Positions 1-7,982 are shown, counted from the first letter of the stretch. The stretch is DNA of 64,000 bases from Methylophilaceae bacterium 11 (GCA_000525025.1 JCKJ01000001.1:2108001-2172000); one strand, 5' to 3'. Numbers and translations are program-made. Notes: a model not told the origin generated them from the sequence alone.

Positions 1-249
1 TACTTTACCGCAGGCGTACAAGAAGTACGCGCATGGACAGTCAAAAAAGGCGCCACCGCACCGCAAGCTGCCGGCGTGATTCATACCGATTTTGAACGTG
101 GCTTTATTCGTGCAGAAGTCATTGCTTACGATGAATACGTTAAAAACAAAGGCGAGCAAGGCTCAAAAGAAGCTGGAAAAATGCGTTTAGAAGGCAAAGA
201 GTATATTGTGCAAGATGGCGATGTGATGCATTTCCGCTTTAATGTTTAG
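1..249 (+). CDS. ychF: YchF/OLA1-family ATPase, C-terminal fragment (5' end outside window)
   Basis: An open frame runs from the first base to a TAG at 247-249 and gives 82 residues without a start, so only the end of the gene is in the window. The segment carries the C-terminal TGS-type domain of the Obg-related ATPase Ych[18 protein letters not shown], then a [17 protein letters not shown] ending. YchF is a cytosolic ribosome-associated P-loop ATPase; the nucleotide-binding part lies upstream of base 1. In many proteobacteria it follows pth, which cannot be checked here. The family call is from recognised sequence and is firm. Confidence 0.93.
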   Translation, partial: YFTAGVQEVRAWTVKKGATAPQAAGVIHTDFERGFIRAEVIAYDEYVKNKGEQGSKEAGKMRLEGKEYIVQDGDVMHFRFNV

Positions 250-262
250 TGGCAGGCAATTG

Positions 263-304
263 AACACTTTAGAAAGCATTTAAGCGGATTTTAAGTGTTT
301 TTGC
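263..304 (+). terminator. Possible ychF terminator
   Basis: Arms AACACTT and AAGTGTT enclose about 23 bases and are followed by a short T run. The position, just after the ychF stop, fits a rho-independent terminator, but the loop is long and the stem A+T rich. Confidence 0.4.
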
Positions 305-369
305 TTTGACAACCACCCCGTAAAACACTAAAATTGCGGGCTTGCTTAAATCAAAGCAACCAGTTTACC

Positions 370-446
370 GGTGATGTAGCTCAGCTGGTTAGAGCACAGG
401 ATTCATAATCCTGGGGTCGAGGGTTCAAGTCCCTCTTTCACCACCA
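370..446 (+). tRNA. tRNA-Met (CAT anticodon)
   Basis: The 77-nt cloverleaf reads cleanly: acceptor GGTGATG against TTTCACC (one T-T mismatch and one G-T pair), D arm, anticodon stem CAGGA/TCCTG with loop TTCATAA, T arm GAGGG/CCCTC around TTCAAGT, and an encoded CCA end. A CAT anticodon fits elongator tRNA-Met; the lysidine-modified tRNA-Ile2 has the same anticodon and cannot be fully excluded. The 3' half (411-446) is the target of the integrative element and is repeated at 12754-12789. The gene itself is left intact by the insertion. Confidence 0.93.
411..446 (+). repeat. attL: 36-bp core in the tRNA 3' end
   Basis: These 36 bases, from the end of the anticodon stem through the encoded CCA, occur again without mismatch at 12754-12789. 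This is the classical footprint of a tyrosine integrase that recombines in a tRNA T arm. The integrase gene starts about 100 bp inside this end. Confidence 0.95.
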
Positions 447-450
447 CTTA

Positions 451-484
451 CCCCGAGAGCCTTGCTAATGCAGGGTTCCCGGGG
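451..484 (+). terminator. Strong hairpin just inside attL
   Basis: CCCCGAGAGCCTTGC can pair with GCAGGGTTCCCGGGG across a TAAT loop, giving a 15-pair stem with one mismatch and two G-U pairs. It begins 5 bases after the tRNA CCA. The insertion separated the tRNA from its probable native terminator (12792-12827), so this element-borne hairpin may serve as the new 3' boundary of the tRNA transcript. There is no strong T run, so termination is an inference. Confidence 0.45.
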
Positions 485-520
485 ATTTCAATTGCTTGCG
501 GAAATCCAGTTCCAGGTGGG

Positions 521-530
521 TGTTACACTT
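521..530 (+). repeat. 10-bp direct repeat near attL
   Basis: TGTTACACTT occurs here and identically at 12701-12710, about 75 bp inside attL and 50 bp inside attR. Matching short repeats inside both ends are what arm-type integrase or excisionase sites look like. Confidence 0.4.
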
Positions 531-550
531 TTACTCTGAAAGGTTTAAAA

Positions 551-1873
551 GTGGCAAATATTTCCAGACGCAGCAGTACGTATTATTTTCGTAGAAAAGT
601 CCCTCTAGACCTTCTACAGCTCTATTTCCCTCGTAAAGAACTCATCCTCTCCCTGCATACAAAAAACCGTAAGGAAGCTCTGGTTAGGGCTGCAAGGTGT
701 ACTGTAGAATCCGATGTCCAATTCATGCAGGCACGTTACCAACTTTCAATTGGGAGTGCACAGCAGCATTTACTAGCATTGCAGCAGTTACAACAGGCTT
801 TGTATACTGGAATCTCTGCACAAAATCATTCATTAAACTTATACGCGCTGAATCCTGCCACTAGCAATGTTGTAGATGTTTCCATGAAAACTGATACCAG
901 TCTAGAAAAGGTTTTCCAGAAATGGTGTGCAGAGTCCCCGAAACCGAAACGGACGGAATCCCTCTTTAACTCGATTGTCAGAAACTTTACTATGTCCAGC
1001 GGAGTTAGCAATACAAAGGCTATTAGGAAACAGCATGTAGTTATGTATAAAGATTGGATGGTTGAACAGAAGAAATCTCCAAACACCATTAATCAGAGAA
1101 TAGCCAGCCTTCGCACCCTTCTCCGCTTCGCATGTGCTCAGGACATTATTGAGAAAGACCCAACAATCGGCGTGGGTGTTAAGGACTCAAGTGTTGCCAT
1201 TGATAAGAGAAATCCTTTTACTGTAACCGAACTCAACCGGATATTCAGTTCCCCGGTTTATACCGAGGGGTACAGGACTAAGGGTGGAGGCGGTGAAGCG
1301 GCATATTGGTTACCACTACTTGCACTGTTTCAGGGGGCAAGGCTCAACGAGTTGTGCCAGCTTACAGTTACCGATCTAATACAGGAAGAATATCAGTTGG
1401 ATAAATCCCTCCACACTTCTTGGGTAATGAATATTACGGATCAGGGAGAGGGACAGCAACTCAAGAATGCATCCAGTCAGCGCAGAATTCCTTTACATCC
1501 AGAGCTCTTAAGACTTGGATTCATTGATTACCTACATAAGCAAACAGGAGTTCGTTTATTTCCAGATCTTCATAGCGCAAGCTTTGATGGTTCATTGAGT
1601 TCGGGCTGGTCCAAATGGTTTGCACGCTATCTGGATAATGTAGTCGGCTTAAAAGACAGAAAACTCAGCTTCCACAGTTTTCGACATACCTTCAAAGAGT
1701 TTGCCCACTACAATAACATCCGGAAAGAAGTTAGCAATGCAATTCAGGGGCACTCTGATAATGATATGAGTAGCATATATGGAAGGAGATTATATCCGTT
1801 GCCACCTATGGTCGAAGCGATGAATAATTTTAGAATACCCGGACAGGACCTAGATCATCTTTATAAAACATAA
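551..1873 (+). CDS. int: Tyrosine recombinase (integrase of the island)
   Basis: This 440-aa phage-type integrase would catalyse excision and integration at the 36-bp core. The N-terminal part (about 1-60, with ISRRSSTYYFRRKVP) resembles the basic DNA-binding segment of this integrase group, followed by a SAM-like core-binding region (about 115-200). The catalytic domain shows R264 (FQGARLNELCQ), H375 and R378 (HSFRHT), H401 (GHS) and the nucleophile Y410, so the set looks complete and the enzyme probably active. The start is GTG with AAAGG upstream. Its place next to the tRNA and its outward-in orientation are typical for tRNA-targeting islands. Confidence 0.93.
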   Translation: MANISRRSSTYYFRRKVPLDLLQLYFPRKELILSLHTKNRKEALVRAARCTVESDVQFMQARYQLSIGSAQQHLLALQQLQQALYTGISAQNHSLNLYALNPATSNVVDVSMKTDTSLEKVFQKWCAESPKPKRTESLFNSIVRNFTMSSGVSNTKAIRKQHVVMYKDWMVEQKKSPNTINQRIASLRTLLRFACAQDIIEKDPTIGVGVKDSSVAIDKRNPFTVTELNRIFSSPVYTEGYRTKGGGGEAAYWLPLLALFQGARLNELCQLTVTDLIQEEYQLDKSLHTSWVMNITDQGEGQQLKNASSQRRIPLHPELLRLGFIDYLHKQTGVRLFPDLHSASFDGSLSSGWSKWFARYLDNVVGLKDRKLSFHSFRHTFKEFAHYNNIRKEVSNAIQGHSDNDMSSIYGRRLYPLPPMVEAMNNFRIPGQDLDHLYKT

Positions 1874-1909
1874 AACAAAAGAAACAGATCATGCGCGTGC
1901 ACGGTACAT

Positions 1910-2353
1910 TTAATAAGCGAATCCGGATTTACTAAGATATTGTATTAATGCAGCTTCTCGATGTTCTGGTTCTGTCAGCCAGACCAATAGCATAAAGGCC
2001 CCTATTACCCGAGCAGAAGCATTTGCGATATCTTGCTGTCTCACAACCCGGGTGACTACAGGCATGGCAGTGCCCAGTAGGGATGCCAAACTTATAGAGG
2101 CACCTTGTCGTTTGAAAATAGACAACAATACCTGATGCTCCCTATCAGTTTTCAGAACACCCATTTTTAAAGCCATGTGAGCAGATTGCGTTAAATAAGC
2201 TGCAGACATCCTTGCACGTTCGAGTGGAGAGGCTGAGTTTTCATAATGATATATCCAGACATCAAAATCCAGATTGGTCTGTTTATCAAGCTTTCTAGCT
2301 TTCCATAACCACAGAACAATAAGTGTTGCGAATACAAAGATAATAAATTCCAC
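1910..2353 (-). CDS. Hypothetical membrane-anchored protein
   Basis: I do not recognise this protein. From a GTG at 2353 (preceded closely by GGAGGG) it would have about 147 residues; a longer TTG form begins at 2389 but has no ribosome site and overlaps an inverted repeat. The N-terminus is one hydrophobic helix (VEFIIFVFATLIVLWLW) followed by basic residues, so the rest is probably cytoplasmic. A helical middle part and a second hydrophobic stretch near the end (VIGAFMLLVWL) follow. It is convergent with the integrase and divergent from the XRE gene. Function unknown. Confidence 0.55.
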   Translation of the reverse strand: MEFIIFVFATLIVLWLWKARKLDKQTNLDFDVWIYHYENSASPLERARMSAAYLTQSAHMALKMGVLKTDREHQVLLSIFKRQGASISLASLLGTAMPVVTRVVRQQDIANASARVIGAFMLLVWLTEPEHREAALIQYLSKSGFAY

Positions 2354-2381
2354 AAGCCCTCCAAATAAAACAACTACTATA

Positions 2382-2421
2382 AGTGACAAACAGTATAAGT
2401 AGCATTCAGTAAATTGTCACT
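2382..2421. promoter_or_regulatory. Inverted repeat between divergent genes, candidate operator
   Basis: AGTGACAA (2382-2389) and TTGTCACT (2414-2421) form perfect inverted arms with centres about 32 bp, or three helical turns, apart. They lie in the gap between the membrane-protein gene and the XRE regulator gene, which suggests an operator of that regulator. Binding is inferred. Confidence 0.4.
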
Positions 2422-2479
2422 CATAGAGCGTCGCCTTATAGTGATCTAATTCATAGCATATCTCTTTTGAGGTATTGTC

Positions 2480-2692
2480 ATGGATGTACGAAAACAGTTT
2501 GGTCAGAGGTTAACAGAACTCAGGAAAGCTAAAGGCTGGAGTCAGGAAGCACTAGCACTTGAGTCAGGAATTGCAAGAAGCTATCTGGGAGGCGTTGAAA
2601 GAGGTCAGAGAAACATTGCCTTGATCAATATCTGCAAGCTTGCTGAAGCTCTGGAAACGAGCCCTGATGACTTATTCAAGTTTAAGCTTTAA
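2480..2692 (+). CDS. Small XRE-family HTH regulator
   Basis: This 70-aa protein is almost entirely one HTH_3 domain: RLTELRKAKGWSQEALAL forms the first helices, SGIARSYLGGVERGQRN the recognition part, and ALINICKLAEALETSPDDLF the last. The size and motif resemble restriction-modification controller (C) proteins. The restriction operon is about 2.5 kb away and has its own HTH on the methyltransferase, so a role as element regulator or excision control factor is equally possible. GAGG upstream of the ATG is a suitable ribosome site. The preceding gap holds a candidate operator at 2382-2421. Confidence 0.85.
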   Translation: MDVRKQFGQRLTELRKAKGWSQEALALESGIARSYLGGVERGQRNIALINICKLAEALETSPDDLFKFKL

Positions 2693-2759
2693 TAATGGGT
2701 TTCAATCTATTTATACTGTAGTACTACTTACGTAGTAATAGAAATTTTAATCGTTTAGA

Positions 2760-2785
2760 GGGTGCATTGCACCCTAAATGCACCC
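2760..2785. repeat. 15-bp perfect palindrome plus a third half-site
   Basis: GGGTGCATTGCACCC (2760-2774) is a perfect inverted repeat, and a further TGCACCC follows at 2779-2785. It sits at the 3' end of the coiled-coil/HTH gene on the minus strand and overlaps its last codons. It could be a weak terminator, but no T run follows; a protein-binding site is the alternative. Confidence 0.4.
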
Positions 2786-3565
2786 TTTTAAACCTACGTT
2801 AGTGGACCGATTCAAGATAGATTTTACGGTATTTAAAGGTGCATTAAGAAGTCTTGATATTTCAGTTGCTCCCTTACCTTCACTTTTAAGAAATAACACC
2901 TTCTCTTTAGTGCTAGTGGCACCTGCATCGGTTAAGGAATTTCTAGTTTTAGTCACCTTAATTTGCTGTTCCAGCCTTTCAACTCTTTGTTTTAACAAAT
3001 CAACTTCATTTTCCAGATTCGTGATTCTACTCCATCCATTTAACAGGACAGCACCGATGGCAAGACCTTTTCCGAAATTACCAGCGTTATATCTTCGGTT
3101 AAGCATGTTTTTACCATACATAATCTGCAAGGCAATTTCGACAGGATGGTTTCTTACTTTTACTGAATTATAAGCCTTACGAATTCTTGCACCTGATTTG
3201 ATTCCACCCAAGCTTTTTGCTTTGGCAGGATCATTTGGGAATGCAGAGCTTAATAATCTGCTAATGCTAGTTTTTTCTTCTTTCGAAAACATGTCGAGCT
3301 GTAAAAGAATTACTTTTTCGTAATCTTCCACAGAGTGTTTAGGGCCATTAATTCCAGCTGCATACATTGCTTGTCCTAGCTCTTTACCCGCCTGCTTAAT
3401 TTTGCGCTGATATTCACTGAATATACTTTTATTACTAGGTGCTTGAGCTTTTAAAGATGCTTCAACGCGTTTAGCTAAATCTGGTCCTATCCTGCTTTGC
3501 ATCTCTAAAAAGGACATTCCTCTAAAGTCTTTCGCGATGCTTTCTATTTCTATGTCGTTTAACAT
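2774..3565 (-). CDS. Hypothetical protein with coiled coil and C-terminal HTH
   Basis: This 263-aa protein is not recognised as a named family. Residues 1-110 are helical and charged. Around 160-180 there is a glycine-rich stretch with weak hydrophobicity, then a clear leucine-zipper-like heptad pattern (LENEVDLLKQRVERLEQQI). The last 45 residues look like a resolvase/transposase-type HTH (KVLFLKSEGKGATEISRLL followed by NTVKSIL). The protein probably oligomerises and binds DNA, so a regulator or element-maintenance factor is plausible. The start has an AGGAG ribosome site, and a 296-bp gap separates it from the restriction operon upstream. Confidence 0.6.
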   Translation of the reverse strand: MLNDIEIESIAKDFRGMSFLEMQSRIGPDLAKRVEASLKAQAPSNKSIFSEYQRKIKQAGKELGQAMYAAGINGPKHSVEDYEKVILLQLDMFSKEEKTSISRLLSSAFPNDPAKAKSLGGIKSGARIRKAYNSVKVRNHPVEIALQIMYGKNMLNRRYNAGNFGKGLAIGAVLLNGWSRITNLENEVDLLKQRVERLEQQIKVTKTRNSLTDAGATSTKEKVLFLKSEGKGATEISRLLNAPLNTVKSILNRSTNVGLKGCI

Positions 3566-3861
3566 TTAAATATCTCCTTTGCGGTGCCCACCAGCTCTCA
3601 CCCGATCCTTTAGTAGCAATCCCTCTATAAAGGAATAGACTAATGGACACGGCAAAAAAGACGCTGGGATTGTTTCTAAAATTGATAAAAGATATTTGAG
3701 AGGTTTCTTTTATCCATTACGGGTGCCTCTAAGAGTGCTTTGTTGTATTAGATGAATTTTATAGGTGGGGGTACGGGGAATAATTAACGTTAAAACGTAT
3801 GGGATGGGCTCTCGTGTAAGCGAAGCATTTTTACTTGCGAGTGCGCATGTTCAAAAAAATA
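3566..3861. other. Noncoding gap in the island
   Basis: These 296 bp lie between the restriction-enzyme stop and the coiled-coil gene start, both on the minus strand. No large frame is present. An 18-codon ORF on the plus strand (3643-3699) with an AAGGA ribosome site is the only coding hint. The promoter of the coiled-coil gene is expected here, but I cannot place it. Confidence 0.5.
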
Positions 3862-5157
3862 TTAAGTTTTATTAACCAGCCCTATGAAGTCTGCGACGGT
3901 CCACAGATAGTCAACCTGAGAGGATTTATAAGTTGCATGTATTGCGGCTGGTATAACTAGCTGGACCTGATGATGCTGCATTTCGAAAGTCTGTTGCTCA
4001 CTAATAGCTGCCTCTAAAGTTATAAGGTGTTTTGTGGAAATTTTATTAGCTTCGGGGAGTATTTGTCGCCATCTGTCCTTGCATGTTGTTTTAGCTCCAA
4101 GCATATAAATACCTGTATTAGGCTCAGCGGCATGATAAGCTTCAAAAGATGGAAAGATGAAATCTGGCTTGGCATTGTTTTCCGTTACTTTACCTTTACC
4201 TCTACCCTGCTCGTATTGCAATCCGTTTTGATCAAACAGACAACCAATATGACCTTCGAATGCATGCCCAACTCTGGACTTCCTGCGATTCTGAACACTC
4301 AATGAAAAATCAATGAAAGCATCTACATCTTCACCATTGTTCCCAAAGCCTGCCCTTAGCCTCTCCTGCACAATATTACGTTCATATATTCTGAAAAGAC
4401 TTTCTTCATGTTCCATCCACGCCATTAATGTAGCATCAGGGTCATCGATTGGAGAAACAACTTTCCCGATTGTCTCCCGGGCGAATGAAGAAAAGGCAGC
4501 AGTTGTAGGGAAAGTAGCACCACCAAATTTATCAAGCAAAACTTTGAGCCAGTCATCGCTATCTTTGGGCTCACCGAAATCGATTCCAATGTCTTCCAGC
4601 ATCATCCTCAACGGCAATAGAAGACTAATAGCATCCTCTTTGCCTGCAGAGAAACTCTCATCAACTTTATCTAATCCGAACATCACCCTTAGTTGGTGCT
4701 CGATCGAGCTTCCTGCAGGTGTGAAAATCATGAGCAGATTCCCAGCTTCTGCGCTGAACAATTCTGGGTTAGGTTCTATAAGCTGTGCAGGGATTACGCC
4801 CTCCTGCAATTTGGCTATAAGAAAGAAATCCCCCGGATTTATCAGATTGATTACAGGACTATCATAGTAATAAAGCCTGTATTCTGGCCCCCGGTTCAGC
4901 GATTTGCGTCTTGAGTCGTACCATGTAACCTGACTATCACAAGTCACTGGGTCCTCAGTTTCATCAGTTATGTAGATTTGACGGGCTCTGAACCGGTACT
5001 CTTCTTGTTTACCGGGTATTCCCAGATATTTTTTAAAGCCCGCAGACGGCAACCCTCCAATTTCATGCTGATTGGATTTACTCGGCTCTGCATCAACTGC
5101 ACTCAAGTACTTGGCAGCAACACCTTCAAAATAATCACTTAACTTATCGCTGAACAT
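3862..5157 (-). CDS. EcoRII-like type II restriction endonuclease
   Basis: The protein has 431 aa, close to EcoRII (about 400). The C-terminal half matches the EcoRII catalytic domain: VGHAFEGHIG, KPDFIFPSFEAYH with D332, then YMLGAKTTCKDRWRQIL with K356 and K360, followed by a helix of the KHLITLEAAI type. It would be a PD-(D/E)XK nuclease. The N-terminal half corresponds to the EcoRII effector domain but is less conserved. EcoRII cuts at CCWGG, and the neighbouring Vsr and cytosine methyltransferase fit the same target, but the exact site is inferred. The gene is last in the operon and overlaps vsr by 14 bp, so it is translated after the protecting methyltransferase. Confidence 0.88.
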   Translation of the reverse strand: MFSDKLSDYFEGVAAKYLSAVDAEPSKSNQHEIGGLPSAGFKKYLGIPGKQEEYRFRARQIYITDETEDPVTCDSQVTWYDSRRKSLNRGPEYRLYYYDSPVINLINPGDFFLIAKLQEGVIPAQLIEPNPELFSAEAGNLLMIFTPAGSSIEHQLRVMFGLDKVDESFSAGKEDAISLLLPLRMMLEDIGIDFGEPKDSDDWLKVLLDKFGGATFPTTAAFSSFARETIGKVVSPIDDPDATLMAWMEHEESLFRIYERNIVQERLRAGFGNNGEDVDAFIDFSLSVQNRRKSRVGHAFEGHIGCLFDQNGLQYEQGRGKGKVTENNAKPDFIFPSFEAYHAAEPNTGIYMLGAKTTCKDRWRQILPEANKISTKHLITLEAAISEQQTFEMQHHQVQLVIPAAIHATYKSSQVDYLWTVADFIGLVNKT

Positions 5158-5614
5158 GCAATCCCCTTGAATCTAAAACAGCACTTCCTGTGTCGCCACT
5201 AATCCACTCTGCAACAATCTCAATCAGTTCATTTAGAATAATTTCTTTTTTATTTCTTGTAGTGCATTCCCAAACAGTTAAAACACGATAGCCCAGCTTT
5301 GCAAGTTCTAAAGTTTTAATCACGTCTCTAGTTTTATTTCCTGAGATTTTTTCTTCCCAGAACCCGGTTCTTGTAGCTGGCAGTTTGAATAAGCTGCAAT
5401 CATGCCCATGCCAGAAACATCCATTAATAAATATAGCAGCTTTATATTTAGGGAATAAAAGATCAGGTTTACCCGGAAGTTTTTTAGAATGAAGCTGATA
5501 ACGGAACCCTTTGGCATGAAGAGCTTTACGAATGATTAATTCAGGTTTCGTATTCTTTCCACGAATACCAGACATCATCCTGCTTCGAGTCTCCTTACTA
5601 ACAATGTCAGTCAT
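5144..5614 (-). CDS. vsr: Very short patch repair endonuclease Vsr
   Basis: This 156-aa protein is the typical length for Vsr, which nicks next to T:G mismatches that arise when 5-methylcytosine deaminates. Landmarks are SRMMSGIRGKNTKPE, LPGKPDLLFPKYKAAIF with catalytic D51, the NGCFWHGHDC histidine/cysteine segment and ATRTGFWEEKI. It sits 6 bp after the methyltransferase and overlaps the endonuclease by 14 bp. The order MTase-vsr-REase makes mismatch repair part of the restriction module. Confidence 0.96.
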   Translation of the reverse strand: MTDIVSKETRSRMMSGIRGKNTKPELIIRKALHAKGFRYQLHSKKLPGKPDLLFPKYKAAIFINGCFWHGHDCSLFKLPATRTGFWEEKISGNKTRDVIKTLELAKLGYRVLTVWECTTRNKKEIILNELIEIVAEWISGDTGSAVLDSRGLHVQR

Positions 5615-5620
5615 GCACAG

Positions 5621-6868
5621 TTAAAGAGGTAGTTCCGGCTGCATATCATCACGGAGGAATTGCTGCATTAAACGAGCAGCGTGTACCATAACATTAACAA
5701 CGACCGAGTTTCCAAACTGTTTATAAGCGCGAGTATCCGAGACAGTAATCCTGAATGTATCGCTGAACCCCATTATGCGAGCGCACTCGCGGGGAGTCAA
5801 ACGGCGCGGATTTTTACCATCACCCTGAGACACAAGAATTTCGGAACCATCCTTATAGTATCTGGCAGAAAGTGTACGGGTTACGCTATCCGGACCAACC
5901 AGTCCAAAACCGAAACCATTTCCCTTAACCCTATGCTTTTCTGCATATCCTTGAAGGTATATCCAGAGTTTAGAAGACAAGGTGTATTTAGAAAGTACTT
6001 CACGACTTGCATGATCAAAAAACCTGTCTCCATCCCAAGGTAAATAAGGTTCTGATCCATCCGTCTTATGAAGTATATCTTTTAATTTAATCTCGCCCTT
6101 AGCAGGCAAAGCGATAGCGTTCCAGTCAAAAGCTACAGAATCACGAAACCCAACTATCAGAATCCGTTCACGATGCTGTGGAGTAAAGTGGGCTCCATCT
6201 ATCACTTTATAATGTATATGATAGCCGAGCTCCTCTTTCAGAGTTTTACAGATTACGTCAAAAGTCCGGCCCTTATCATGTGATAAAAGATTCTTGACGT
6301 TCTCCAATAGAAAAGCACGAGGGCGTTTTTCATCAATTATTCTTGCCACATCAAAAAACAAAGTCCCCTGAGTTGCATCTGCAAAGCCGTGAGCTTTACC
6401 CAGCGCATTCTTCTTGGAAACTCCTGCAATTGAGAATGGCTGACATGGAAATCCGGCAAGCAAGACATCATGATCAGGAACATCTTTAGCGTCAACTTCT
6501 GTAATATCACCATTAAATTCATGTGAATCTGAATTGTAATTTTCGGCGTATGTTTTCTGCGCGTAAGAGTCCCATTCGCTTGTAAATACACACTCACCGC
6601 CTATACTTTCAAAAGCTTGGCGTATACCGCCGATACCAGCGAATAGGTCAATAAATTTAAATTCAGATTTAACGGATGAAACGAAGATAGGTGGTAATAA
6701 ATCTTTTAATGCATGACTTGCAAATGCTGGTGGTTCTGTTTCACCAGTCTCCCAGCGCCTTATAGTGCGAACATCAACATCTAGCAAGCGTGCAATATCT
6801 GTTTGAGATTTAGACTTTCTAACTTGAAACAATAGAGCTTTAATATCAAATAATTCTGGAGCATTCAT
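5621..6868 (-). CDS. dcm: DNA (cytosine-5) methyltransferase with N-terminal HTH
   Basis: The protein has 415 aa. Residues about 10-60 form an HTH (SKSQTDIARLLDVDVRTIRRW), as in the EcoRII/SsoII group, where this part represses the enzyme's own promoter. The catalytic part follows: motif I DLFAGIGGIRQAF (about 74-86), motif IV GFPCQPFSIAG with nucleophile C142, motif VI ENV at 189-191, QHRERILIVGF as motif VIII and GNSVVVNVM as motif X. It should protect the site cut by the downstream endonuclease. It is the first gene of a three-gene minus-strand operon, and an inverted repeat lies just upstream. Confidence 0.96.
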   Translation of the reverse strand: MNAPELFDIKALLFQVRKSKSQTDIARLLDVDVRTIRRWETGETEPPAFASHALKDLLPPIFVSSVKSEFKFIDLFAGIGGIRQAFESIGGECVFTSEWDSYAQKTYAENYNSDSHEFNGDITEVDAKDVPDHDVLLAGFPCQPFSIAGVSKKNALGKAHGFADATQGTLFFDVARIIDEKRPRAFLLENVKNLLSHDKGRTFDVICKTLKEELGYHIHYKVIDGAHFTPQHRERILIVGFRDSVAFDWNAIALPAKGEIKLKDILHKTDGSEPYLPWDGDRFFDHASREVLSKYTLSSKLWIYLQGYAEKHRVKGNGFGFGLVGPDSVTRTLSARYYKDGSEILVSQGDGKNPRRLTPRECARIMGFSDTFRITVSDTRAYKQFGNSVVVNVMVHAARLMQQFLRDDMQPELPL

Positions 6869-6893
6869 TTAGATTTTCGCTGGGTATAATAGC

Positions 6894-6906
6894 GGACATT
6901 TTGCCC
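6894..6906. promoter_or_regulatory. Candidate methyltransferase operator
   Basis: GGACATTTTGCCC is an inverted repeat with one mismatch about 25 bp upstream of the methyltransferase start. It resembles, as I recall it, the GGACA-N3-TGTCC site bound by the SsoII-type methyltransferase N-terminus. Since this methyltransferase carries such an HTH, autorepression is likely; the exact site is inferred. Confidence 0.4.
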
Positions 6907-7009
6907 GTAAAAGTTACCAATGTACACTAGAACTTTAAAATATTTTTTATATTAATGATTGCGTGTAAAGTGACCAGAATTAATTTCAACTTAATAAATA
7001 GGAAACGAT

Positions 7010-7546
7010 ATGCAATTTGGCTTAGCTCTATTTGAATATTTGGTTGCAGGACTATGTGGTGCTTTATGGTTAATACCAATAGGAAATGAATGGGGGTTGA
7101 AAATAATTATAGATGCAGTTACAAAAGCCTCTGGAATCGGCGATTTAAATGTTTTTATTTTCATCCCGATATTCTATGTTTTAGGTATTTACATAGACAG
7201 GTCAGCCTCTTTCATCAATAAATGTCTTAACAAATTCGTTTTCAAAAAAGAAGATTCTTCAGAAGCTTCCTATTTGAGAACAGTAAGAATTTTGCACAGC
7301 TCAGAAAGACTTGGCTTAGCAATGGAATATTATGTGAGCAGAGAAAGAATTGGAAGATGCACTTCCTTAAATTTATTTATTGGCGCTATTACACTAGCAT
7401 TTTACAATCATTGGTATGGTATGGCTCTGTGCGTAGCAATTTTTATTTTTAGCTTATTAATCACTAAGAATTTAAAAAGTTTAAGTGATGACTTCAAAAA
7501 TGAATCTTTGAAGATTATTACAGATTATCAATACAGACAAAATTGA
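7010..7546 (+). CDS. Hypothetical integral membrane protein
   Basis: This 178-aa protein is not recognised. It has about four hydrophobic segments: residues about 8-25, 45-65 (VFIFIPIFYVLGIYI), 120-135 and 137-152. A charged loop (FKKEDSSEASYLRTVRILHSS) lies in the middle and the tail is hydrophilic. The start follows AGGAAACGAT, a fair ribosome site. It is divergent from the methyltransferase and begins the AT-rich right half of the island, 103 bp ahead of the next genes. A membrane effector or accessory role in defence is possible from context only. Confidence 0.6.
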   Translation: MQFGLALFEYLVAGLCGALWLIPIGNEWGLKIIIDAVTKASGIGDLNVFIFIPIFYVLGIYIDRSASFINKCLNKFVFKKEDSSEASYLRTVRILHSSERLGLAMEYYVSRERIGRCTSLNLFIGAITLAFYNHWYGMALCVAIFIFSLLITKNLKSLSDDFKNESLKIITDYQYRQN

Positions 7547-7617
7547 TAAAAGCATGAATTTAACCGGGGTAAAAGTTTTTATATGTGGCTTGCTCTGGCC
7601 GAAAGTAAGGGTGTAAT

Positions 7618-7659
7618 ATGAAAATCTTGAAGCCGCGCCTAATCCCAACATGTCTCTGA
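7618..7659 (+). CDS. Possible 13-codon leader ORF
   Basis: An ATG at 7618 with a good AAGGG site 6 bases upstream opens a 13-residue frame (MKILKPRLIPTCL) whose TGA lies a few bases inside the next gene (ATG 7650). That gene has no ribosome site of its own, so translational coupling through this leader is possible. A frameshift that split one longer gene is the other reading. Confidence 0.35.
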   Translation: MKILKPRLIPTCL

Positions 7660-7982
7660 ATCGTTTTTCCACAACTCCAGATGAATTCGGATTATATACA
7701 ACAATTTTTTCCAATGGTGAGCAAGTCCCAACTGCAAATTTAAACTATTCAGATTTCGATAACGTTAAAATCATTTGCAAACAATATGCTTTAGTAGGCC
7801 GGCTAGGTGGAAAAAATGTTGCAGATAAGTTCTTTCGGCGACTACCTATTGCTGAACTTCAAACTTCATATAATTCATTTAGTAATGATGAGTTCATAGA
7901 TATCCTTAAAAAAGTTAAAAGACTTTTGCCGACATATAGAAAATTAAAAAGAGAGTTGAAATGGATCCAGATCGCATTCTAA
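7650..7982 (+). CDS. Hypothetical small protein, first gene of an overlapping operon
   Basis: This 110-aa soluble protein is not recognised. The N-terminal half is mixed and the C-terminal 40 residues form a basic helix (FIDILKKVKRLLPTYRKLK). Its last 22 bp overlap the start of the two-TM protein gene, which in turn overlaps the cupin-like gene by 11 bp, so the three are almost certainly co-translated. No ribosome site precedes the ATG; a leader ORF (7618-7659) may supply it. Confidence 0.6.
   Translation: MSLNRFSTTPDEFGLYTTIFSNGEQVPTANLNYSDFDNVKIICKQYALVGRLGGKNVADKFFRRLPIAELQTSYNSFSNDEFIDILKKVKRLLPTYRKLKRELKWIQIAF

Noticed and set aside
2778-3173. 131-codon plus-strand frame
   Set aside because: It lies wholly inside the coiled-coil/HTH gene on the other strand, has no ribosome site and no recognisable product.
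4313-4867. 184-codon plus-strand frame
   Set aside because: Antisense shadow of the EcoRII-like endonuclease gene, whose protein is clearly recognised.
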